Below, piece by piece: positions 8,562 to 16,076 of a DNA stretch of 64,000 nt. A model generated the notes under the pieces. The model did no database searches, was not told the origin of the DNA, and saw only the letters and a list, made by a program, of their open reading frames with translations. The first letter of the stretch is position 1, and each line of letters starts with the position of its first letter. This DNA is from JACKJP01 sp050249695. Lineage in GTDB: Bacteria; Pseudomonadota; Alphaproteobacteria; Rhizobiales; Tepidamorphaceae. Made by a program: the position numbers and the translations under genes. Location: assembly GCA_050249695.1 (NCBI GenBank), contig JBFWQA010000008.1, forward strand, positions 1 through 64,000, written 5' to 3'.

Positions 8562-9572
8562 TCAAGCGCCCGGCCGGTAGACGAACTGAGCATCGAGGCT
8601 AGCGACGGAAGCGGCCCCGCTTAGCGTCATAGCCCTTGCCAGTTCATCCTTCAGCCCATTGAGCATCGCGGCCACGGCCGTCGCGCCCCCCGCCGCCAAT
8701 GCATAGCTGACCGGTCGGCCGACGAGGACGGCCCGTGCCCCGAGAGCGAGCGCCTTTAGCACCGACACGCCGTCCCTTATTCCCCCGTCCACATAGACTT
8801 CGGCGCGATCCCCGATGGCCGCCACGACCTCGGGCAACGCTTCGGCGGAGCCGATCGCCGTGTCGAGCTGGTTGCCCCCATGGTTGGACACGATCAGCGC
8901 CTTGGCGCCCGCCTCGACACAGCCCGCCGCGTCGTCGCCGCGCAGCACGCCTTTCACGATCACAGGAAGACCGGCTTCCGAGCAAAGCCAGGCGAGGTCG
9001 TCCATTCCGGCCGCCATGAAAAGGTGTGCGGGACTGTCGCTTGCCGGCCGTTCCCACGAGGCTTGAGGCGGCGGGAGTGGCGCCTCGGAGCCACCAGGCA
9101 TCAAATCGACGGTCAGGACGACCGCCCGGCATCCGGCCTCGCGAACTTCGCTGAGCAACTCGCGCATCCGACCGCGATCGGCCCACATGTAGATTTGCTG
9201 CCAGAGAATGGCGGACGGATGGAGGCTTCTCAACGCCGGCAAGCTCGGTGCGACCGAGCTGGGGAGCACGGCGATCGTGCCCGCCTTGTTCGCACCTTCG
9301 ATGACAGCCGCCTCGCCATCGGCGGCAAAGCGCGTGGCGCGGCCGTTCGGCGCCGTCATCACCGGTACGGCAAGCGAGGCGCCGAGCACATCGGTGGCGA
9401 CATCGCTGCCGGTCACCCCGCGCAGGATGTGCGGGCGCAAGGCGATACGCTGCCAGCTCGTCACCGCGGCGGCGGCGGAAAGGCCCTCTCCGGCGCCTCG
9501 TTCAAGATAGTCCCAAGTCGCCGGATCAAGCGCCAGGCGGGCCTGTTCGCGATAGGCGGCGATCGCGCTCAG
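8562..9572 (-). CDS. FMN-dependent alpha-hydroxyacid oxidase-like protein (non-canonical start)
   Basis: This is a TIM-barrel flavoprotein of the glycolate oxidase/lactate dehydrogenase family. The only canonical start is GTG 9464. However, 36 further upstream codons encode the family N-terminus (AYREQ..., DPATWDYLERGAGE) back to a CTG at 9572-9570, which overlaps the stop of the upstream SDR gene as CTGA. I take CTG 9572, giving 336 aa. Family residues present include the Tyr in QQIYMW (127), Asp in LTVD (155) and His in SNHGG. Both arginines that bind the substrate carboxylate in glycolate oxidase are replaced: Glu lies at about 162, and GGNQLD replaces GGRQLD. The substrate may therefore not be an ordinary 2-hydroxy acid. 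Confidence 0.8.
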   Translation of the reverse strand: MSAIAAYREQARLALDPATWDYLERGAGEGLSAAAAVTSWQRIALRPHILRGVTGSDVATDVLGASLAVPVMTAPNGRATRFAADGEAAVIEGANKAGTIAVLPSSVAPSLPALRSLHPSAILWQQIYMWADRGRMRELLSEVREAGCRAVVLTVDLMPGGSEAPLPPPQASWERPASDSPAHLFMAAGMDDLAWLCSEAGLPVIVKGVLRGDDAAGCVEAGAKALIVSNHGGNQLDTAIGSAEALPEVVAAIGDRAEVYVDGGIRDGVSVLKALALGARAVLVGRPVSYALAAGGATAVAAMLNGLKDELARAMTLSGAASVASLDAQFVYRPGA

Positions 9573-10411
9573 GACCGCTTCGCCTTCCAGTAGGAGGACA
9601 TTGCCTGCCAGTCGGGGTTAGGGCGGATCAATTGCGTACCCCCCTCGACCGCAAGCGTCTGGCCGGTGATCCACCGCGCCTCCGGGCTCGCCAGGAACAC
9701 AGCGGCATGGGCGATATCCCAGGCGTCGCCGTCATAGGGAAGCGCGGCGCGGCGCGCGCGCTCCGCCCGTCGCGCGACCGCCTCGTCCTCGGTCTTGCAG
9801 GTGCGGTCGATCATCGCCGTCCAGACCTCACCGGGGCGGACCGTGTTGCAGCGGATACGGTCGGGCCCGAACTGCATGGCGATGTGAGCGGTGAGCGCCT
9901 CAAGACCGGCCTTCGAGGCGCTGTAGGTGACGCTAGTCGTCGGATATTGGACTGCCGTCGTCGAGAGGTTCACGACCGCGCCGCCGCCCGCCGCCACCAT
10001 GTGCGGAAGCGCAGCCTTGGCCATGAAGGTCGCGCTCTTGAGGTTGATTGCGAAGCCGTGATCGAACTCCTCCTCAGACAGGCCGGTGACGACACCCCCG
10101 TTGCCGAAGCCGACATTGTTTATCAGCACGTCAATCCGGCCGAACCGGGTCACGACCTCCGCCACCGCGGCTGCGCACCCCGCCTCGCCCCGCAGGTCGC
10201 CGACCACCGCTGCCGCCTCGCCGCCCTCGGCTTCAATGGTCTGAACGGTGCGCCGCGCCGCCGCCTCATCCACGTCGACAATCGCGATCTTGACGTTCCG
10301 TCGCGCCAGGAGACGGGCGATCGCCTCGCCGATGCTTGCCACCCGGCCTTCACTGGTGCCGCCGCCCGTGACGATCGCCACCTGCCCCGCCATGGTCTCG
10401 CCATTCGACAT
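9569..10411 (-). CDS. Short-chain dehydrogenase/reductase (SDR)
   Basis: This is a 280-aa classical SDR with a Rossmann fold. It has a slightly extended glycine motif (TGGGTSEGRVASIGEA), NNVG in place of NNAG, and the catalytic Tyr-Lys pair in VTYSASKAG. The ATG at 10411 overlaps the acyl-CoA dehydrogenase stop as TGATG; a TTG at 10414 is the alternative. It probably oxidises a secondary alcohol or reduces a ketone in the pathway, with NAD(P)(H). Its stop codon overlaps the presumed CTG start of the next gene. Confidence 0.88.
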   Translation of the reverse strand: MSNGETMAGQVAIVTGGGTSEGRVASIGEAIARLLARRNVKIAIVDVDEAAARRTVQTIEAEGGEAAAVVGDLRGEAGCAAAVAEVVTRFGRIDVLINNVGFGNGGVVTGLSEEEFDHGFAINLKSATFMAKAALPHMVAAGGGAVVNLSTTAVQYPTTSVTYSASKAGLEALTAHIAMQFGPDRIRCNTVRPGEVWTAMIDRTCKTEDEAVARRAERARRAALPYDGDAWDIAHAAVFLASPEARWITGQTLAVEGGTQLIRPNPDWQAMSSYWKAKRS

Positions 10412-11583
10412 CAATAGGACCGTGGTAGGCCGAGGACGTGTTCGGCCAGATAGGAATGGATGAGGTTGGTCGAGATCGGCGCAACGCGATAGAGGCGCGT
10501 CTCGCGGAACTTTCGCTCGACATCATATTCCTCGGCGAACCCGAACCCGCCGAAGGTCTGCATGCACATGTCGGCAGCCGCCCAGGATGCGTCGGCGGAA
10601 AGCATTTTTGCCATATTGGCCTCTGCGCCGGCATTGGCGCCGCTCTCATAAAGCCGAGCAGCGTGGCGGACCATCAGTTCGGCCGCGCGCATCTGCGCAT
10701 AGGCCTGGGCGATCGGGAACTGCACGCCCTGATTGGCGCCGATTGGCCTACCGAACACTTGGCGCTCGCGTGCATAGTTCGAAGCCCGCTCGATGAACCA
10801 TTTGGCGTCGCCGACGCATTCCGCGCCGATCAGAATGCGCTCGGCATTCATTCCTGAAAGGATGTAGCGAAACCCTTTTCCTTCTTCGCCCACCAGACTG
10901 TCCGCGGGAATCCGGACGTCGTCGAAGAACACCTCCGTCGTGCTGTGGTTCATGATCGTCCGGATCGGCTTGATCGTCATGCCCGCGCCAACCACCTCCC
11001 GCATATCGATCAAGAAAACGGACAGGCCGTCGACCTTCTTCTCGACCTGCTCGCGTGGCGTTGTGCGGGCGAGGAGCAGCATCAGATCGCTGTGCTCGGC
11101 GCGCGACGTCCAGATCTTCTGACCGTTGACCAGATAATGGTCGCCGTCGCGCACAGCAGTCGTCCGAAGCCCCAGCGTATCGGTTCCCGAAGTCGGCTCG
11201 GTCACGCCGAACGCCTGCAAACGAAGCGCGCCGCTGGCAATCCCCGGCAAATAGCGATCCTTCTGCGTCTCAGTGCCGTGACGAAGGATCGTGTTCATAA
11301 TGTACATCTGCGCATGGCAGGCGGAACCGTTGCAGCCGCTGGCTTGGATTTCCTCCATAATGACCGTCGCCGCCTCGAGCGAGAGCGCAGAGCCACCATA
11401 AGCCTCGGGTATCAGAGCCGCGAGGAAGCCTGCCGAGGTCAGCGCCTCGACGAAGCCAGTCGGATACTCGCTTTTCCGATCCAGCGCGCGCCAATATTCG
11501 CCGGGAAAGTCGGCGCACAGCGCGCGAACTGCGCGGCGGATCTCGACCAGCTCCGCGCTGTCATGATCCGCCAGGGACTGCAC
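10411..11583 (-). CDS. Acyl-CoA dehydrogenase
   Basis: This 390-aa FAD flavoprotein introduces a 2,3-double bond into an acyl-CoA. It has the ACAD N-terminal helical domain, FGVTEPTSGTD at the middle-domain flavin site, NGQKIWTSRAEHSDL, and a C-terminal QTFGGFGFAEEY motif. The first open-frame Met lies inside the upstream gene. GTG 11583, two bases after that gene's TGA, gives the family-length N-terminus and is preferred. It lies between a CMD-like gene and an SDR gene in a tight cluster. Electron transfer proteins are not encoded nearby. Confidence 0.87.
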   Translation of the reverse strand: MQSLADHDSAELVEIRRAVRALCADFPGEYWRALDRKSEYPTGFVEALTSAGFLAALIPEAYGGSALSLEAATVIMEEIQASGCNGSACHAQMYIMNTILRHGTETQKDRYLPGIASGALRLQAFGVTEPTSGTDTLGLRTTAVRDGDHYLVNGQKIWTSRAEHSDLMLLLARTTPREQVEKKVDGLSVFLIDMREVVGAGMTIKPIRTIMNHSTTEVFFDDVRIPADSLVGEEGKGFRYILSGMNAERILIGAECVGDAKWFIERASNYARERQVFGRPIGANQGVQFPIAQAYAQMRAAELMVRHAARLYESGANAGAEANMAKMLSADASWAAADMCMQTFGGFGFAEEYDVERKFRETRLYRVAPISTNLIHSYLAEHVLGLPRSY

Positions 11584-11584
11584 G

Positions 11585-12490
11585 TCAGTCGACCCAACCG
11601 TCGAATATGTCTCCCGCCTCGCGCTGAACCATCGTCGCGGCCTCCGTCTGCCCATAGACCAGCGCATTGCCGATTACGTCGAGTGTGTCGGATTTGCTGA
11701 CGCCCCAAGCCTTGCAGAGCAGCACATTCTCCCGAATGCCCTCCGCCGTGCGGCTCATAACGTGATAATAGAGCAAGGCCGTTGGATAAACTTGCTTTGG
11801 CAGGACGTAGAGCATGTTCTCGACGCGCGCGCGGTGCGTTTTGAGCAGCCGCGGCCGATGCTCGGCCATGAACCGGGCATACGGTGGAATCTCACCAATC
11901 GTCCGCAGGTACCAGTCGTAGAGCTTCGATTTTTCGACCGACGTCAGATCGACAGTGGTGTAATCGATGCCGGAACGGAACGCCTCGATGTCCGGCGCCC
12001 AGCCTGCGGGGAAGCAGGCGGGCGGAGAGGGATTCTCCGGGAAATCCAGCCCTGCCATCGCCTCGGCGATCGTCTCCATCCCCCGCGGGCCGGCATGGAT
12101 GAAGGCGATGGCGATCATCTCAAGCGCCTGCGCCTTGCTGAGCCCGTCGTTCAGGAAGGAATGCATGCAATAGCGCGCGCCTTTCACGTAACCCATCAAC
12201 ATGTAGAAGGCTAACGTGCCGCCGCCCATCACCGCCGGTTCGACACGCAAGGTGAGGCTGCAGTAAAGCCGGTAGCGTTTCAAAACCTCTGGATTGCGAT
12301 CGATCCACCAGTCGAGGCCATGCATAGGCACACCGAACTGGCTGCCGTAATGGCCTTTGAAGGCAGCAATCTCGTCGTCAGTGATCGTGGTGGGCGCCGA
12401 CAAGTCTAGCCCGCGGTGTACCCAATTGCCCGAATCCGGGTCGAATCCTCCGCTCACCTTCCTGAGTTCAGTCTCGGCAATTTCGGACAT
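11585..12490 (-). CDS. CMD/AhpD-like protein of unassigned function, paralogue 1
   Basis: This 301-aa protein has two internal segments that look like repeats, GLSKAQALEMIAIAFIHAG and GVSKSDTLDVIGNALVYGQ. Each resembles the helix after the active site in carboxymuconolactone decarboxylase/AhpD folds. The AhpD CxxC is absent. Conserved features shared with the copies at 23635 and 40669 include a WVHRGLDLS-type N-terminus, LKRYRLY, HAGPRGMET, a TIGEIPPY..F block and ENVLLCKAWGV. It is about three quarters identical by eye to the 23635 copy. Its neighbours are PhyH and an acyl-CoA dehydrogenase. The function is unknown; a decarboxylase, isomerase or hydratase on a CoA or ring-cleavage intermediate is possible. 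Confidence 0.7.
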   Translation of the reverse strand: MSEIAETELRKVSGGFDPDSGNWVHRGLDLSAPTTITDDEIAAFKGHYGSQFGVPMHGLDWWIDRNPEVLKRYRLYCSLTLRVEPAVMGGGTLAFYMLMGYVKGARYCMHSFLNDGLSKAQALEMIAIAFIHAGPRGMETIAEAMAGLDFPENPSPPACFPAGWAPDIEAFRSGIDYTTVDLTSVEKSKLYDWYLRTIGEIPPYARFMAEHRPRLLKTHRARVENMLYVLPKQVYPTALLYYHVMSRTAEGIRENVLLCKAWGVSKSDTLDVIGNALVYGQTEAATMVQREAGDIFDGWVD

Positions 12491-12530
12491 GATGATCCTT
12501 TTCGTAGATCCAAGACAGAGTTTGGGGCAC

Positions 12531-13493
12531 TCAGCGCGGGGGACGCAGGGAAATGGCGCGGCCGTCTCTGCTCGAGGCGAGAACCCTGCTGCCGACAGGA
12601 AGAAACTCCCTCAGTTCAGCGGTCGAGATTCGCTTTCCTCCCGTCCAGCGGGAATACGTGTCCGCGTCGATGACCAGACGCGTTTCCTTTCCCGTCGACT
12701 CGCGCACCACAATTTCGCTGTTCGTGAATCGCAGGATCTCGCCGATGATCGGCAGCTCGCCGGTCATCGGAGCGACCCTGATGTCCATCGACATGCGGAA
12801 CCGGTCCGAGGTGTTCGGCAGTCCGCTATGCGGGAGCATTTTGTGGAACATGACCATGTCGCCGGGCCGATAAAGGCTGCGGTGCCAATTGTTCGGCAGA
12901 GCGCCGGGCGGGATGCGATATTGTGGCGGATCGTTTCGATTGTGGAAGAAGTCGCCTTTGTGAAGGCCGGGCAGCACTGCAAGGCCGCCGATACTTTCAT
13001 CGATCTCCATCAACGGAATCCAGCAGGTGAAACACTCCATACCCATGTTGTAGAATGCGTCCTGATGCCGGCCAATGAAAGGATCGGCCGGCAGCGTCTC
13101 GCCGGGGGGCGTGATCCGGTACTCAGTGATCTCCAGCCAGAAGGGCGGCGCCCCGAGCAACTTGGTGAAGAAGGCATCGATCGCCGGATCGGCAACAAAT
13201 TCCTCCCAGACCCGATCGTCATGCAACGGCTCGATCTTGACCGGAAAGGCTGTCAGATCCTTCCCGTTCCAGATCGGCTCGATCGAGTCAGCGTCAACGT
13301 AACCCCAATCGACCAGCACATCCAAAAAACGCTGGCGCAGCCGGCCGACCGCTCCCTGATCCAGCACGTTGCGGAAAAAGACGTACCCATCCTCTTCCAT
13401 CATCTCCAACGTTTGCGCTGCATCGCCGACCGTCGCGTTCGCGTCCCGCAACGGCTTCATATTGCGGAGGTCTTCCGCAGTTACCGCCGTCAT
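12531..13493 (-). CDS. Phytanoyl-CoA dioxygenase (PhyH) family protein
   Basis: This is a 320-aa Fe(II)/2-oxoglutarate oxygenase with a double-stranded beta helix. The metal ligands appear as His143 and Asp145 (GRHQDAF) and a distal His222 (LPHSGLPN), with an Arg in RFRMSMDIR for 2-oxoglutarate. The family hydroxylates acyl-CoAs and many other substrates. It is separated by 190 bp from the upstream hydratase gene and by 40 bp from the downstream CMD-like gene, so it may have its own promoter. It probably hydroxylates a side chain before beta- or alpha-oxidation. Confidence 0.87.
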   Translation of the reverse strand: MTAVTAEDLRNMKPLRDANATVGDAAQTLEMMEEDGYVFFRNVLDQGAVGRLRQRFLDVLVDWGYVDADSIEPIWNGKDLTAFPVKIEPLHDDRVWEEFVADPAIDAFFTKLLGAPPFWLEITEYRITPPGETLPADPFIGRHQDAFYNMGMECFTCWIPLMEIDESIGGLAVLPGLHKGDFFHNRNDPPQYRIPPGALPNNWHRSLYRPGDMVMFHKMLPHSGLPNTSDRFRMSMDIRVAPMTGELPIIGEILRFTNSEIVVRESTGKETRLVIDADTYSRWTGGKRISTAELREFLPVGSRVLASSRDGRAISLRPPR

Positions 13494-13683
13494 CTCGTCC
13501 TCCTCAAGTCTCAGCTTTATCTCAGGACCCAGCCAGCTCTATCGACGATGCGCCGAGCCCGTCGCAAAATCGCGATGTCGATCATTTTCCATCGATGGCG
13601 CTTGTGTCCCCGTCGGGTGAGGCGAGAATTTGCCGGGCTTCCGCGATTTCTTCCGGCTTGCGTGAACGCCGATACCGGCAACA
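13494..13683. other. Intergenic gap inside the long minus operon
   Basis: This 190-bp gap is the longest in the operon. No reading frame is convincing and no T-tailed hairpin is visible. On the minus strand it would hold the leader and perhaps a second promoter for PhyH and the genes after it. Confidence 0.3.
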
Positions 13684-14499
13684 TCATGACGCCTCTGCCA
13701 CGGCGCTCATTGTGCGCACTGCTTTCTGGCTGATCGAAAGATCGAACCCTTTCTCGTTTTCGGTGGCATGCAGGCCCAGTAGATGGTCCGCAAAGGCAGG
13801 CGCGCGGCCCCGAAAGCCGAAGGCACGCAATGGACGCCCCGCTTCCCGCTGAGCGAGCGATGCAAGCAACGTCGCTTGAAGTGGGCCCTGGACCACGAGC
13901 CCGGAATAGCCCTCGGTGTCGATTGCATAAGGGTGGTCGTAATGTATGCGATGGCTGTTCATGGTGAGCGCGGAATAACGGAACAGCAGCACCGCATCAG
14001 GCATGACCATCTCGATCGGTTCTGGCATTGCCGGCTCCGGCTGCCGCGCGGCTGGAACCGCAATGTCGCGATAGACCAAATCCTGCTCCTCCTCGATAGC
14101 GAGGCCGCTCGGGCCGTGCAGCCGATGAGTCACGGTGACAAAAACCAATGTCCCGCTCCGCCCTGTCTTCGCGGTGATATATTTGATGGTCGAGACTTTG
14201 CGGACGTTCTCGCCGAGCAACAGCGGTGCGTGGAACGTCAGCCGGCCCCCCGCCCACATCCGGCAGGGCAATGGCACCGGCGGAAGGAAGTCGCCCCGCT
14301 TGCTGTGTCCGTCGAAACCGGTACTCGCGGGCGTGCGAGCCTCCCAATCATGCAGCCAATGGTGCAAGATCGGGAGCGGATCGCCGTCCTTCAGTCCAGC
14401 CTGTTGTCCCAATGCCGCGAGAAGCATATTGGAGCGGCTGGAATCGAGCCGGTCCTCGCGTTCCCGGGTTCGGCCGAGCCAGGCGGAGAAATCGTCCAA
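13684..14499 (-). CDS. MaoC/HTD2-type acyl-CoA hydratase (FAS1-like dehydratase)
   Basis: This is a 271-aa two-hot-dog protein related to mesaconyl-C4-CoA hydratase and HTD2. The C-terminal half has RYSALTMNSHRIHYDHPYA, the hydratase motif with its His and Asp/Tyr partners, and ends with LRAFGFRGRAP. The frame is open back into the previous gene; TTG 14499, five bases beyond the DUF35 stop, gives the family-length protein. It likely hydrates an enoyl-CoA made by one of the acyl-CoA dehydrogenases. It is coupled to DUF35 and an SCP-x-type thiolase, as in retro-aldol side-chain modules. Confidence 0.82.
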   Translation of the reverse strand: MDDFSAWLGRTREREDRLDSSRSNMLLAALGQQAGLKDGDPLPILHHWLHDWEARTPASTGFDGHSKRGDFLPPVPLPCRMWAGGRLTFHAPLLLGENVRKVSTIKYITAKTGRSGTLVFVTVTHRLHGPSGLAIEEEQDLVYRDIAVPAARQPEPAMPEPIEMVMPDAVLLFRYSALTMNSHRIHYDHPYAIDTEGYSGLVVQGPLQATLLASLAQREAGRPLRAFGFRGRAPAFADHLLGLHATENEKGFDLSISQKAVRTMSAVAEAS

Positions 14500-14503
14500 G
14501 CGC

Positions 14504-14908
14504 TCAGCCCAGAATGATCGGCACAGGCGGGCCACCTTCGACGATGGGCGCAAAGCCGATACGCACGATGTCCCCCGCCTTTGGCACGTCGAGCCGGTCA
14601 GGCGCGGCCAGATGGGCTTGCAGTCGCACGCCAGGGGCGACCGCAATCAGGCCAACCGCATAGGGAAGAGCGCCCGCGAAGACTTGCTGGAATGCGCGAC
14701 GATAGGTGACGCTGCTACACAGAACGCCCTGTGCCGCGACGTCGCGCCATTCAATCGAGCCGGCAGCAGAGAATGGACTGCTCGGGCTCGGCGGCCAAAA
14801 GATTCTCCCAGTAGTGACGCAGCATGGGAGACTGAGCCGGCCGTCTGCGGCTGCATCCCAAAACGGCCTGGACAGATCATTGACGATCGGTGCGACGGGC
14901 TCGCCCAT
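14504..14908 (-). CDS. DUF35 OB-fold protein with degenerate zinc ribbon
   Basis: This is a 134-aa partner protein of the Zn-ribbon/OB-fold DUF35 family. The start is ATG 14908, one base after the thiolase stop (TAAAATG). In this family an N-terminal rubredoxin-like zinc ribbon (two CxxC) precedes an OB fold. Here the first pair is CCVTTG and the second is replaced by PSPSSPFS, so at least three of four ligand cysteines are missing. The OB-fold part with PYAVGLIAVAPGVRLQA is intact. In Ltp2-ChsH2 and IpfD-IpfE systems such a protein binds and activates the SCP-x thiolase or aldolase. That role is inferred here from the direct pairing. Confidence 0.82.
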   Translation of the reverse strand: MGEPVAPIVNDLSRPFWDAAADGRLSLPCCVTTGRIFWPPSPSSPFSAAGSIEWRDVAAQGVLCSSVTYRRAFQQVFAGALPYAVGLIAVAPGVRLQAHLAAPDRLDVPKAGDIVRIGFAPIVEGGPPVPIILG

Positions 14909-14909
14909 T

Positions 14910-16076
14910 TTAGCGCTCCAACACCAAGGCGTCACCTCCGGCGCTCGCCCAAAGCGCGCAACGTGCGCCCGCCACCTGGCGCCGACCGGCCTCTCCGCGA
15001 AGCTGCGTGACCAGCTCGCGAATCTGCCCCCAGCCATTCATTTGCGCCTGCGAAAGCTGACCGCCACTGGTGTTGAGCGGCAAGTCGCCGTCAATACCGA
15101 CCTTGCCGTGCTGGACGAAGTCGAGCGCTTCCCCTTCTCCGCAGAAACCGAAATCCTCGAGAACGTAGAGTGGCAGCGGCGAAAACGAGTCGTAGGCGCC
15201 GACGAGATCGATCGTGTCTGGCACGACTCCGGCCATCGCATAGGCGCGCTGGCCACGCGCCTCTGCTGTGGTGAGCCGTCGCTCCGACTGCTGACCATAG
15301 CCGAGCCCAACGGGCGCGAAGATGAAGCTCTCGCGCCCTGCCCTCAATCCCTGCGCACCAGTGATCCGGATCGTACGAGAATCGCCACCCGCGCCGACAA
15401 TCAGGCAGATCGCACCGTCGCCGACCGGCGAACAATCCAGCAGCCGCAAAGGATCGACGATCGGACGAGACGACCGATAGTCTGCTTCGGTTAGCGGCGC
15501 TTTCATCACTGCGTCGTCGGTCAGCGCGGCATGTGCTCGAAAGGTGAGCGGAATTGCGGCAAGAAGCTCCCGGTCAATTGCGTAGCGCCGGCAATAGAGA
15601 TCAAAAGCCATTGCGGCGCCGGCGATCGGCGATGCCATGCCGAGATGCCCCGCTTCGCCATGGGGGCCTCCATTTTCACGAAACTGCTCGTGGAAGAACG
15701 GATTGTCGGCCTCGCCTATCCGGCCGATGTCGGAATTCTTCATCGCCATCAGGCAGACGACGCGCGTCGCGAGACCTGCCTGCACCGCCATGGCCGCTTG
15801 CAGGATCACCGTTGTGGCAAACCTCCCATGCGCCCAAGTCTGGCTGCAAAACGCTGGGGTCACCCCAAGCGTCTCTGCAACCGTGTCATAGTCCGCGCCG
15901 CGGGGAGAGCCGATCTGCACGACCAGCCCGTCGATCTGCCCTTTTTCGAGCCGTGCATCGGCCAGCGCCGCATTCAGCGCCGCGTCGGCGAACTGCAGCA
16001 CCGATGCTTCGGGCCGTCGCTCGAAGCTGCTCGCCCCCACACCCAGGATCGCCGTCTTGCCGGCGAGAAAGGTCAT
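14910..16076 (-). CDS. SCP-x-type thiolase/aldolase (Ltp2- or IpfD-like)
   Basis: This is a 388-aa thiolase-fold protein of the nonspecific lipid-transfer (SCP-x thiolase) branch. The region SQTWAHGRFATTVILQAAMAV occupies the place of the thiolase nucleophile segment without the usual Cys-Gly-Ser context. The C-terminal LNTSGGQLSQAQMNGWG is the family's His-free GG motif. Members of this branch act as thiolases or retro-aldolases on branched side chains together with DUF35 proteins. It starts as ATGA over the ligase stop and is followed one base later by the DUF35 gene. Retro-aldol cleavage of a beta-hydroxyacyl-CoA is the favoured guess. Confidence 0.82.
   Translation of the reverse strand: MTFLAGKTAILGVGASSFERRPEASVLQFADAALNAALADARLEKGQIDGLVVQIGSPRGADYDTVAETLGVTPAFCSQTWAHGRFATTVILQAAMAVQAGLATRVVCLMAMKNSDIGRIGEADNPFFHEQFRENGGPHGEAGHLGMASPIAGAAMAFDLYCRRYAIDRELLAAIPLTFRAHAALTDDAVMKAPLTEADYRSSRPIVDPLRLLDCSPVGDGAICLIVGAGGDSRTIRITGAQGLRAGRESFIFAPVGLGYGQQSERRLTTAEARGQRAYAMAGVVPDTIDLVGAYDSFSPLPLYVLEDFGFCGEGEALDFVQHGKVGIDGDLPLNTSGGQLSQAQMNGWGQIRELVTQLRGEAGRRQVAGARCALWASAGGDALVLER

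Noticed and set aside
12357..13733. 458-codon plus-strand frame opposite the PhyH gene
   Set aside because: The PhyH gene has its metal ligands and family length on the minus strand; the plus frame has no similarity pattern.
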